A DNA stretch of 64,000 nucleotides from Agarivorans sp. Toyoura001 (GTDB taxonomy: Bacteria > Pseudomonadota > Gammaproteobacteria > Enterobacterales > Celerinatantimonadaceae): assembly GCF_005405585.1 (NCBI RefSeq), contig NZ_BJEQ01000006.1, positions 1 to 64,000 of the forward strand, written 5' to 3'. Each line of letters starts with the position of its first letter. The stretch's first letter is position 1. A program made the position numbers and the translations under genes. The notes under the pieces are model-generated. The model ran no database searches and was not told the DNA's origin. It saw nothing but the letters and a program-made list of their open reading frames with translations. Shown here piece by piece: positions 1 to 7,542 of the stretch.

Positions 1-20
1 CCAGACTGCTCCATCCCGCG
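1..20 (-). tRNA. initiator tRNA-Met (CAT), partial at window edge
   Basis: These 20 bases are identical to the 5' end of the two complete initiator tRNA genes that follow. They are read on the minus strand; the rest of the gene lies before the window. It is the third (most promoter-distal visible) copy of a tandem array with a period of about 162 bases. Confidence 0.85.
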
Positions 21-105
21 TCCGGTCTTAACTAAAAAAGCTAAGTGATTGTGAATAATTGTTGGCCTAGCTATTCAAACTAGCAATACTTATCGAAATA
101 AGAAT

Positions 106-182
<77 letters not shown>

Positions 183-268
183 TCCGGTCTTAACTAAAAT
201 AGTTAAGTGATTTGAATAATTGTTGGACCTAGCTATTCGAACTAGGCAATTCTTAGTACACCAAGAAT

Positions 269-345
<77 letters not shown>

Positions 346-364
346 TCCGTTTAATGCGGGGCGG

Positions 365-393
365 ATAGTACGCAGAGAGCTTCGATATTACAA
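365..393 (-). promoter_or_regulatory. sigma70 promoter of the tRNA-fMet array
   Basis: On the minus strand a -35 hexamer TTGTAA (388-393) and a -10 hexamer TACTAT (365-370) are separated by exactly 17 bases. The -10 is followed by a GC-rich discriminator (CCGCCCCGC), the hallmark of stringently controlled stable-RNA promoters. The tRNA-Asn promoter at 24173-24201 has the same -10 and a nearly identical discriminator, which supports both calls. Confidence 0.75.
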
Positions 394-506
394 GAGATTA
401 TTTGCTAAATGTTGTTGATTGCCGATTATTTATCCGTATGAGGCTTTTACTACTGATCCGTACTAAAACAGGTATAATCCTCGGGTTAAATAAATAGAGT
501 ATAAAA

Positions 507-2603
507 ATGGCTGATTTTTTCGCTTCGACCGCTAAAGGTTTAGAAAGCTTATGTTTAGATGAATTAAAGGCGTTAGGCGCACAAGAGTGCAAACAAACGG
601 TTGCCGGTGTGAGTTTTACCTGTGATTGGCCAACGGCTTATAAAATTTGTATGTGGTCACGTGTTGCGTCGCGTATCCTGTTACGTTTGGTTGAAACCCA
701 AGCCGACAACGTAGATGAACTCTACCAAGCCGCATATTCGATACCTTGGAATAAGTATTTCAACGTCGATCAAACATTTTCAGTGCATTGCAGTGGAACC
801 AACCACTATATAGACAATAGCCAGTTTGGCGCACTAAAAGTTAAAGACGCCATTGTTGATCAGTTTAATAAAACAGTGGGATCTCGTCCTAACGTAGCTA
901 AAACCGATGAAGACGCACGAATAGTGGTGCGCTTGGCAAGCAAGTACTTGGCTATTTCTATTGATTTATCTGGTGCATCGTTACACCGCCGTGGTTACCG
1001 TACCGAGCAGGGTGAAGCGCCAGTTCGAGAAAACTTAGCGTCTGCATTGGTCACCAGAAGTAATTGGCAAGAGAAGTATCTTATCGACCCAATGTGTGGC
1101 TCAGGTACCATTCTTATAGAAGCTGCGATGCAAGCAGCAGACATTGCGCCAGGCCTTAATCGTAGTTTTGGTTTTGAACGTTTAAGCAATTTTGCCAAAT
1201 TTGCATGGAGCGATATTCAAGCAGATGCAAATGCTCGTGCAGAAACGGGCTTGGCCAACTGTAAGCAACGTTTGATTGGTTACGACATTGACAGACGTAT
1301 GGTAGCCGTAGCTAAAGCTAACATTGAGCGCGCAGGTTTAAGCGATATTATCTCCGTTCACGTTCATGATGCAGCACATTTGCCGGCAGCACCTAATGAA
1401 CCGGGTTTGATTCTATCTAACCCTCCTTATGGTGAGCGCCTGGGCGAGTTAACCAAACTTATCGGCTTGTTTTTATCCTTTGGCGCCAGCGTAAGAGAGA
1501 ATTACCCTGGCTGGCGCTTATCTTTGTTTACCGCAGCACCTGAATTACTGGATTACTTACGTTTACGCAGTGACAAGCAATATAAGTTTCTTAACGGGGC
1601 ACTCAACTGTGTACTGAAAATCTATCAAATAGGCGAGGGCGGGCAAGGCTCGCAACGTAAATACGCCGAAGACTTTGTTAACAGATTACTAAAAAATAAA
1701 AAGAAACTGCAAAAGTGGATTAAGCGAGACGACATCACTTGTTACCGTTTATACGATGCAGATCTGCCTGAATATAACGTAGCAGTAGATTGCTACGATG
1801 ATTATGTCATTGTTCAAGAATATAGAGCGCCAAAAACTATTGAGCCAGCTAAAGCTCGCCGCCGTTTAATGGATTTGCTTACTGGCTTATTACAAAGTGA
1901 TTTAGTAGCCAACGACAAGTTAGTTATCAAACAGCGTTCGCAACAGAAAGGTCGCCAGCAGTATGAACGTAACAGCGATGAAAAAGAGCGCTTTGTTGTT
2001 CAGGAGTATGGCGCGCAGTTTTACGTTAACTTAACCGATTACTTAGATACTGGCTTGTTTCTCGACCACCGCAACATGCGCCACTATATTCAGCAAAACA
2101 GTAAAAGCAAATCGGTACTAAACCTGTTTGCCTATACTGGGTCAGCAAGTGTGCATGCTGCTATTGGCGGAGCATCTAAAGTCACCACAGTAGATATGTC
2201 GAATACCTACCTTAACTGGGCCAAAGACAACTTCCGGTTAAATCAGTTACCCATTAATAAACATGAGTTTATTCGAGCTGATTGTATGGCTTGGCTGAAG
2301 ACCCAAATATCACAGCGCTGGGATTTAATATTCCTTGATCCTCCTACTTTTTCTAATTCCAAGAAAATGGAAGAAGTGTTTGATATACAAAAAGATCACA
2401 TTGATTTATTGGCCTCGGTTTCTCGCTTGTTAAATCCTGGCGGCAAACTGATTTTTTCAAACAACAAACGCCAGTTTAAAATGGATAAAGACGGACTGGC
2501 TAAGTTAGGCTTATCTGCCGAAAATATCTCAAGTCAGTCGCTTTCGCCTGACTTCGAACGAAATAAACAAATCCACAATTGTTGGATGATTCACAAGGAT
2601 TAG
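507..2603 (+). CDS. rlmL: 23S rRNA methyltransferase RlmKL (m2G2445 / m7G2069)
   Basis: A 698-residue bifunctional enzyme that methylates G2445 (N2) and G2069 (N7) of 23S rRNA, using S-adenosylmethionine. The N-terminal part holds a THUMP RNA-binding region (about residues 45-155) and the RlmL methyltransferase with NPPYGERLG starting at residue 305. The C-terminal half is the RlmK Rossmann domain with NLFAYTGSASVHA and the LDPPTFSNSK motif around residues 610-619. Length matches the family (about 700). The ATG is preceded by a weak purine tract, and a TATAAT-like -10 lies at 473-478. It heads a run of four genes with overlaps or gaps of only a few bases. Confidence 0.95.
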   Translation: MADFFASTAKGLESLCLDELKALGAQECKQTVAGVSFTCDWPTAYKICMWSRVASRILLRLVETQADNVDELYQAAYSIPWNKYFNVDQTFSVHCSGTNHYIDNSQFGALKVKDAIVDQFNKTVGSRPNVAKTDEDARIVVRLASKYLAISIDLSGASLHRRGYRTEQGEAPVRENLASALVTRSNWQEKYLIDPMCGSGTILIEAAMQAADIAPGLNRSFGFERLSNFAKFAWSDIQADANARAETGLANCKQRLIGYDIDRRMVAVAKANIERAGLSDIISVHVHDAAHLPAAPNEPGLILSNPPYGERLGELTKLIGLFLSFGASVRENYPGWRLSLFTAAPELLDYLRLRSDKQYKFLNGALNCVLKIYQIGEGGQGSQRKYAEDFVNRLLKNKKKLQKWIKRDDITCYRLYDADLPEYNVAVDCYDDYVIVQEYRAPKTIEPAKARRRLMDLLTGLLQSDLVANDKLVIKQRSQQKGRQQYERNSDEKERFVVQEYGAQFYVNLTDYLDTGLFLDHRNMRHYIQQNSKSKSVLNLFAYTGSASVHAAIGGASKVTTVDMSNTYLNWAKDNFRLNQLPINKHEFIRADCMAWLKTQISQRWDLIFLDPPTFSNSKKMEEVFDIQKDHIDLLASVSRLLNPGGKLIFSNNKRQFKMDKDGLAKLGLSAENISSQSLSPDFERNKQIHNCWMIHKD

Positions 2604-2607
2604 TTGT

Positions 2608-2847
2608 ATGACTTGGGTTTTATATAGTACCGACGGATGCCATTTGTGTGAGGACGCTAGAGCATTGATTCTAGCGAACCCCAATATTCATGCATTAACT
2701 GAACAAGACATTATTGACGATGAGTCTTTGGTAGAGCAGTTTCGCTACAGTATTCCGGTGCTTTGTCACGAACCTAGTCAGCAAACAATTAATTGGCCAT
2801 TCGATGCCAGCCAGTTAGAACAATTTATAGAGAGCTGTACGTGTTAG
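2608..2847 (+). CDS. glutaredoxin-like (DUF836) protein
   Basis: A 79-residue thioredoxin-fold protein with an N-terminal CHLC (CxxC) redox motif directly after the first beta strand (MTWVLYSTDGCHLCEDA), as in the DUF836/YruB glutaredoxin-like family. It lies 4 bases after rlmL, and its stop codon overlaps the GTG start proposed for uup, so the three genes are almost certainly co-transcribed and translationally coupled. The substrate is unknown. This small gene between rlmL and uup is, to my knowledge, a common arrangement in marine gammaproteobacteria. Confidence 0.85.
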   Translation: MTWVLYSTDGCHLCEDARALILANPNIHALTEQDIIDDESLVEQFRYSIPVLCHEPSQQTINWPFDASQLEQFIESCTC

Positions 2848-4736
2848 TAAACCTACAAGATGCGTTGTTAGCATATGGGGATACTCCCTTGCTAAACAAA
2901 GCTAATTTACAGATAAACAAAGCTGAACGAGTGTGTTTAGTAGGGCGCAATGGCGCTGGTAAAAGTACTTTATTGCAAGTTATCGAAGGTGCGGTCTTAC
3001 TTGATTCTGGCGTACGTCAATTAGTCAATGACGTTGTTATTACGCGCTTGCAGCAAGATCCACCTGAAGCCAGCGAGCAACGCATCTTTGATTACGTCGC
3101 AGAAGGCAAACCACATATTGGTAAGCTACTTAGCGAGTTTCATCATTTAACGTCGAATATCGATGAAAACGCGACCGATCAACAGCTCAACCGGATGCAG
3201 CAAGTACAACATGAAATTGATGTTGTAGATGGTTGGAAGTTTGACAGTGAAATACAACGTGTTCTCACTACAATGAAGTTGGATGGTGATGCACCACTGC
3301 AAGGTCTTTCTGGCGGTTGGTTACGTAAAGTGGCTCTTGCTAAAGCGCTGGCTGGTGAACCCGATATATTGTTGTTAGATGAGCCTACCAACCATTTAGA
3401 CATCACAACAATTAAGTGGTTAGAAGAATTTTTACTTAACTTCAAAGCCACCATCGTATTTATCAGTCACGACAGGGAATTTATTCGCAAAATTGCCACT
3501 AGAATTGTTGATATTGACCGAGGTGTTTTAACCTCATGGCCAGGCAATTACGACACTTATTTAGAAGGTAAAGCTGAATGGTTGCGAGTAGAAGAAGAGC
3601 AAAATGCCCTTTTTGACAAACGCCTAGCCGAAGAAGAGTCTTGGATCCGCCAAGGCATTAAAGCGCGAAGAACTCGCAATGAAGGCCGAGTGCGTGCCTT
3701 GAAAGCAATGCGCAACGAACGTAGTGAGCGGGTTAATCGCCAAGGTAATACTAAAATGCAAATCGACGATGGTTTGCGGTCAGGTAAAATCGTATTTGAA
3801 GCAGAAGGGCTTACCTTTTCGTACCCGAATGACGATTATCCCATTATCTCGCCAATAGACTTATTGGTTATGCGAGGCGATAAAATTGCTTTAGTTGGCG
3901 CAAACGGGTGTGGTAAATCTACCTTAATTAAAATCTTACTTGAACAGCTAACTGCTAGTGGGGGGAGTGTAAAAGTAGGCACAAAGTTAAGCGTTGCTTA
4001 TTTCGACCAATATCGCCAAGAGCTAGACCCCGATAAAACACTTTTAGACAATTTGGCTGGCGGAAAGCAAGAAGTCGAAATTAATGGCGGAAAGCGCCAT
4101 GTTATGGGCTACTTGCAAGACTTTTTGTTTCACCCTAAACGTGCATTTACCCCGGTTAAAGCGCTGTCTGGGGGGGAAAAAAATCGTTTGATGTTAGCAA
4201 AACTATTTTTAAAGCCCGCTAACTTGCTGGTTTTAGATGAACCAACCAATGATTTGGATGTCGAAACGCTGGAGTTACTAGAAGAATTGGTCAGTCAGTA
4301 CCCTGGTACTGTGTTGTTAGTAAGCCACGATCGTAGCTTTATTGACAATACCGCTAGCCATGTTTGGCATTTTGACGGCAAAGGTAACGTGAGTACTTAT
4401 GTGGGTGGTTATTCGGAAGTAGAGCGCTACATAGAAAGCCAAAATAAACTAGCCCCAATAAAGTCGACAGAAAAATCTGATGTTGTAAACCGTGTAGGTA
4501 AACAAACTAAGAAGCTGTCATATAAATTAAAACTCGAACTTGACCAGTTACCTGAAAAATTGGAAGCTGCGGAAAACTTAGTTGAAAAACTACAGCTCGA
4601 TGTTAACGAACCAGAGTTTTTTAACCTAGAACAGGATCTGGTTCAACAGACACTAAATAGTTTAGCCAGTGCAGAAGAGGCTTTAGAAAACCTCTATTCG
4701 CGTTGGGAAGAATTGGAAGAACTAAAAAATTCATGA
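2841..4736 (+). CDS. uup: ABC-F ATPase Uup
   Basis: A soluble ABC-F protein with two ATPase cassettes and no membrane segments. It is thought to act on ribosomes or in DNA transposon-excision control. Walker A motifs are GRNGAGKST (from residue 35) and GANGCGKST (from residue 353). Signatures LSGGWLRKVALAKAL and LSGGEKNRLMLAKL and both Walker B segments (LLLDEPTNHLD, LVLDEPTNDLD) are intact. The C-terminal charged coiled coil (about the last 90 residues) is typical of Uup. I prefer the GTG at 2841 (631 aa) because it matches the usual N-terminus and has AGAGAG upstream; an ATG at 2793 would overlap the previous gene by 55 bases. Confidence 0.93.
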   Translation: MLVNLQDALLAYGDTPLLNKANLQINKAERVCLVGRNGAGKSTLLQVIEGAVLLDSGVRQLVNDVVITRLQQDPPEASEQRIFDYVAEGKPHIGKLLSEFHHLTSNIDENATDQQLNRMQQVQHEIDVVDGWKFDSEIQRVLTTMKLDGDAPLQGLSGGWLRKVALAKALAGEPDILLLDEPTNHLDITTIKWLEEFLLNFKATIVFISHDREFIRKIATRIVDIDRGVLTSWPGNYDTYLEGKAEWLRVEEEQNALFDKRLAEEESWIRQGIKARRTRNEGRVRALKAMRNERSERVNRQGNTKMQIDDGLRSGKIVFEAEGLTFSYPNDDYPIISPIDLLVMRGDKIALVGANGCGKSTLIKILLEQLTASGGSVKVGTKLSVAYFDQYRQELDPDKTLLDNLAGGKQEVEINGGKRHVMGYLQDFLFHPKRAFTPVKALSGGEKNRLMLAKLFLKPANLLVLDEPTNDLDVETLELLEELVSQYPGTVLLVSHDRSFIDNTASHVWHFDGKGNVSTYVGGYSEVERYIESQNKLAPIKSTEKSDVVNRVGKQTKKLSYKLKLELDQLPEKLEAAENLVEKLQLDVNEPEFFNLEQDLVQQTLNSLASAEEALENLYSRWEELEELKNS

Positions 4737-6559
4737 AGAAGTCTATTTTAAATTGCTCATTGAGCTTAGCATTCGCGCCTTTATTGTTGTCAGCAGGGTT
4801 TAGTCATGCTGCGCAAACCGAATCTTATTACTTAATTGAAGAAATTCCCTTAGAAGCGGCTAACGGGCTTGCAGAAGGTGATGGCAACATCAACGTAACC
4901 GCAGCAAGTGAAGACGGTAACTATGTAGCGGGTAATGCGTTAACCTTTAGAAGTCCATTTCGCTTTTATGATTTTTCAGACCGCACTACCTATGATTATG
5001 GCTGCCAATATGCGAGCGAAGTGTGTAATTTGTTTTATTACGGGACAGGTAGCTTTTACGAGTTGTATCGCGACAGACTAAGAGACCAAAGTAGTAAACT
5101 GTATAAATCGAATGTATTAGCTTTTATAAGCGAAAGGAATATTTCTGGGGCTCATACAGATGGAAAAAACATACCACCGTTACCGACGTGGGATACCGTT
5201 AATGAAAAACTCTATGTTTTCGATGATATAAGTAACGATACTTATACTACGGATACTCGAGTAAATAGTATTAATGGGGAGTTAGGTTGGGCCGTGGGGT
5301 ACGATTCTTCGCCCTTCACAAGCGATACTGGCTCCAGCTATGCACGAGACTTTATTCAGCGCGGTTTCGCTTACAATTTGTCTACTCAGGCTAAAATTAC
5401 ATTGTTACCTACTGCTTTTAATAGCAGTGGAGATTTAGCAGACGACAAAGGTGGCTTGTCTTCAGGTTTACAAATCATTGAGAAAGATGGTCGAACACTG
5501 GTCATTGGATTAGCTAGTGTCAGTTATTCAAATTCTGATAGTTTTGGCGAGTGTCAGACTGGTAACAGAGAAAACTATTACCGCTGTTCTGGTTTTCATA
5601 CTCAAGCCTGGGCATGGGACATTACAGATGCCCTAGATGGTGATCAAGTTACAGGAGAGCTCTTCGTAGATGGTTACGTGCGCTCTAGATACGGTAATGC
5701 ACCGAATTTCAATTTGATTAAAGATTATAATGGAGAAGTGTTTGTTGGCATTTCTTCGGACGACGTCTTTGACAGTACAAATGGTTCGCGAGGCCGCGCG
5801 ACATTTTACACCGATAATGGAGATGGAACCTACAAACTTACCAAGATCCCTAATATTGCGATTGATGGAGATAATGATCAGTTTGAAGATTCTGTTACCC
5901 ATACTTGGGCAAACGCAATTAACAACCAGTCTCTAGTGGTTGGTAACTTGCGCTATGTTGAAGTTAAGTCACGTAACCGTCCTGTTGAAGGTTTTGTTTA
6001 TGACAACGAGGAAAATTCTGAAAACTATCAAGAAGTTAGATGGCCGCTAAGAAACAAACCGTTTTCGGGCGCCAATAGTGAATTTAGCGATATTAACGAT
6101 AGTGGAATAATCGTTGGTTGGCGTGATGGTGACGGAGAAGAACAGCCTTCTTACAATGGCACTACCCGTCGCCAAACTGGTATGATTTTAGATTACAATC
6201 GCTTTCTAGAAGGAAACTCTTCTTACACATGGACCTTAAATCAGCTTACGTGTTACGAACAAAATGGTGAACCACAAATTCCTTTATATCGGTTTGAGTA
6301 TGCTACTCATATTAACGACGAGGGTGAAATTTTTGCAAACGGTTACCACTACGAGACTGCAGAAGACTTTGTAAATGGTGTTAATCCACGAGCGGTATTA
6401 CTTAAACTGGTTAGAAACCCTGCTGTAACCGATATTGATAATTTAGCGGTGTGTCCACAAATTGAAGAGGTTAAGTATGAGCGAAAAGGTGCAAGTAGCC
6501 TTTGGTTGGCGTTGCTGCTCTTACCTGTTGTTTTTGTGAGACGTTTCATAAAACACTAA
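4733..6559 (+). CDS. DUF3466 exported protein with GlyGly-CTERM-like tail
   Basis: A 608-residue secreted or surface protein of the DUF3466 family, function unknown. The start ATG at 4733 overlaps the uup stop (ATGA), giving a standard signal peptide (MKKSILNCSL...LSAGFSHA). The body is rich in Asp, Asn, Tyr and Gly with repeated short phrases of the type 'ND-G-IVGW', as in extracellular beta-repeat proteins. The C-terminus (KGASSLWLALLLLPVVFVRR) is a small-residue motif, a hydrophobic helix and an arginine cluster. That is the layout of GlyGly-CTERM sorting signals cut by rhombosortase, although the classic GG is replaced by GAS. Confidence 0.8.
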   Translation: MKKSILNCSLSLAFAPLLLSAGFSHAAQTESYYLIEEIPLEAANGLAEGDGNINVTAASEDGNYVAGNALTFRSPFRFYDFSDRTTYDYGCQYASEVCNLFYYGTGSFYELYRDRLRDQSSKLYKSNVLAFISERNISGAHTDGKNIPPLPTWDTVNEKLYVFDDISNDTYTTDTRVNSINGELGWAVGYDSSPFTSDTGSSYARDFIQRGFAYNLSTQAKITLLPTAFNSSGDLADDKGGLSSGLQIIEKDGRTLVIGLASVSYSNSDSFGECQTGNRENYYRCSGFHTQAWAWDITDALDGDQVTGELFVDGYVRSRYGNAPNFNLIKDYNGEVFVGISSDDVFDSTNGSRGRATFYTDNGDGTYKLTKIPNIAIDGDNDQFEDSVTHTWANAINNQSLVVGNLRYVEVKSRNRPVEGFVYDNEENSENYQEVRWPLRNKPFSGANSEFSDINDSGIIVGWRDGDGEEQPSYNGTTRRQTGMILDYNRFLEGNSSYTWTLNQLTCYEQNGEPQIPLYRFEYATHINDEGEIFANGYHYETAEDFVNGVNPRAVLLKLVRNPAVTDIDNLAVCPQIEEVKYERKGASSLWLALLLLPVVFVRRFIKH

Positions 6560-6619
6560 TTTGTCTTTTTAGTGCCACAAAAAGATCAAATAGTTAGCGA
6601 ATAATCAAAAAATTTGTTT

Positions 6620-6648
6620 TTGATCTTTGTAAATTGTTAAGCGATAGT
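6620..6648 (+). promoter_or_regulatory. putative rmf promoter
   Basis: TTGATC (6620-6625) and GATAGT (6643-6648) are spaced by 17 bases and followed by a GC-rich stretch, as expected for a ppGpp-responsive promoter. Sequence resemblance only. Confidence 0.45.
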
Positions 6649-6688
6649 AGATCAGGAGCCCTAGGGCTCCTGTTTTGTTTTCTGATCT
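6649..6688 (+). terminator. perfect 18-bp palindrome in the rmf leader (terminator or mRNA stabiliser)
   Basis: Positions 6654-6671 form a perfect palindrome (AGGAGCCCT/AGGGCTCCT) followed by a T-rich run. An outer pair AGATCAG (6649-6655) / CTGATCT (6682-6688) can form an alternative or extended stem. It may terminate the uup-DUF3466 transcript, or be the 5' structure of rmf mRNA, whose start codon is only 18 bases further on. Confidence 0.6.
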
Positions 6689-6705
6689 TGATGAGGAAGA
6701 AGTCT

Positions 6706-6882
6706 ATGAAAAGACAAAAACGCGATCGTTTAGAAAGAGCGCATGCCAAAGGTTATCAAGCAGGGTTATCAGGAAGGTCTAAAGAGACTTGTCCTTACGG
6801 CGGGGCCGACGCAAGGGGTCATTGGTATGGGGGTTGGCGAGAAGCTCTTGAAGAACGCGTTTCAGGATTAGATAATAACTAA
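6706..6882 (+). CDS. rmf: ribosome modulation factor Rmf
   Basis: A 58-residue basic protein that starts MKRQKRDRLERAHAKGYQAG and contains GGWREAL, nearly superposable on E. coli Rmf. It dimerises 70S ribosomes into inactive 100S particles in stationary phase. I chose the ATG at 6706 because it follows GAGGAAGAAG and gives the family N-terminus; the 24 extra upstream residues are not conserved. A strong terminator follows directly. Confidence 0.95.
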   Translation: MKRQKRDRLERAHAKGYQAGLSGRSKETCPYGGADARGHWYGGWREALEERVSGLDNN

Positions 6883-6911
6883 AAAAAAAGCCCTTTTTAA
6901 AGGGCTTTTTT
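6883..6911. terminator. bidirectional Rho-independent terminator between rmf and fabA
   Basis: Stem AAAAAGCCCTTT / AAAGGGCTTTTT with flanking A and T runs on both sides. It serves the convergent genes rmf (plus) and fabA (minus). Confidence 0.9.
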
Positions 6912-6927
6912 AGGTTAAAAGAGTTAT

Positions 6928-7464
6928 TTAGAAGCTTGAAGTATCAGTGAACAAACCAACTTTTAAATCATTCGCCGAATAGATTTCTCGGCCATCTACT
7001 TCAACAACACCGTCAGCAATTCCCATCACTAGCTTACGCATAATTACGCGTTTCATTTTGATGCGGTAAGTGACTTTCTTCGCAGTAGGTAGTACCTGAC
7101 CAGTAAACTTCACTTCACCTACACCTAGAGCACGACCTTTACCTGGCCCACCGCTCCAGCCTAAGAAAAATCCAACTAACTGCCACATAGCGTCTAAGCC
7201 TAAACAACCAGGCATTACTGGGTCACCAGGGAAGTGGCAATCAAAAAACCAAAGATCTGGGGTAATATCTAACTCGGCTATAATCTCACCATTGCCAAAC
7301 TCGCCGCCTTCATGCGTAATCTTGAGGATTCTATCCATCATTAACATGTTGGGTGCAGGTAATTTACTATTGCCTTCTCCAAACAAAAGGCCTTGGCTAC
7401 AATCGAGTAATTCTTGGCGTTCGTAACTAGTTTTGCCTAGTTCTTTTTGCGAAACCTGAGTCAT
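6928..7464 (-). CDS. fabA: 3-hydroxydecanoyl-ACP dehydratase/isomerase FabA
   Basis: A 178-residue hot-dog-fold enzyme that dehydrates 3-hydroxydecanoyl-ACP and isomerises the product to cis-3-decenoyl-ACP, the branch point of anaerobic unsaturated fatty acid synthesis. Segments [36 protein letters not shown] (containing the catalytic His and Asp) and [17 protein letters not shown] are diagnostic. The ATG at 7464 follows AAAGGTA and gives the usual length of about 172; an upstream in-frame start would run through the promoter. A FabR-like operator lies at 7498-7515. Confidence 0.96.
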   Translation of the reverse strand: MTQVSQKELGKTSYERQELLDCSQGLLFGEGNSKLPAPNMLMMDRILKITHEGGEFGNGEIIAELDITPDLWFFDCHFPGDPVMPGCLGLDAMWQLVGFFLGWSGGPGKGRALGVGEVKFTGQVLPTAKKVTYRIKMKRVIMRKLVMGIADGVVEVDGREIYSANDLKVGLFTDTSSF

Positions 7465-7492
7465 GGATAATACCTTTAAAAAATTTGCCGAT

Positions 7493-7521
7493 ACTTTAGC
7501 GAACACGTGTGCGCTAAACAA
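7493..7521 (-). promoter_or_regulatory. fabA promoter with embedded FabR-like operator
   Basis: On the minus strand -35 TTGTTT (7516-7521) and -10 TAAAGT (7493-7498) are 17 bases apart. The spacer is almost entirely occupied by the imperfect palindrome AGCGAACACGTGTGCGCT (7498-7515). That closely matches the FabR operator known from E. coli fabA/fabB (recalled form AGCG-ACA-NN-TGT-CGCT). Binding would block the promoter directly. Confidence 0.65.
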
Positions 7522-7542
7522 GTCCGATGTCCAATTAATTTA

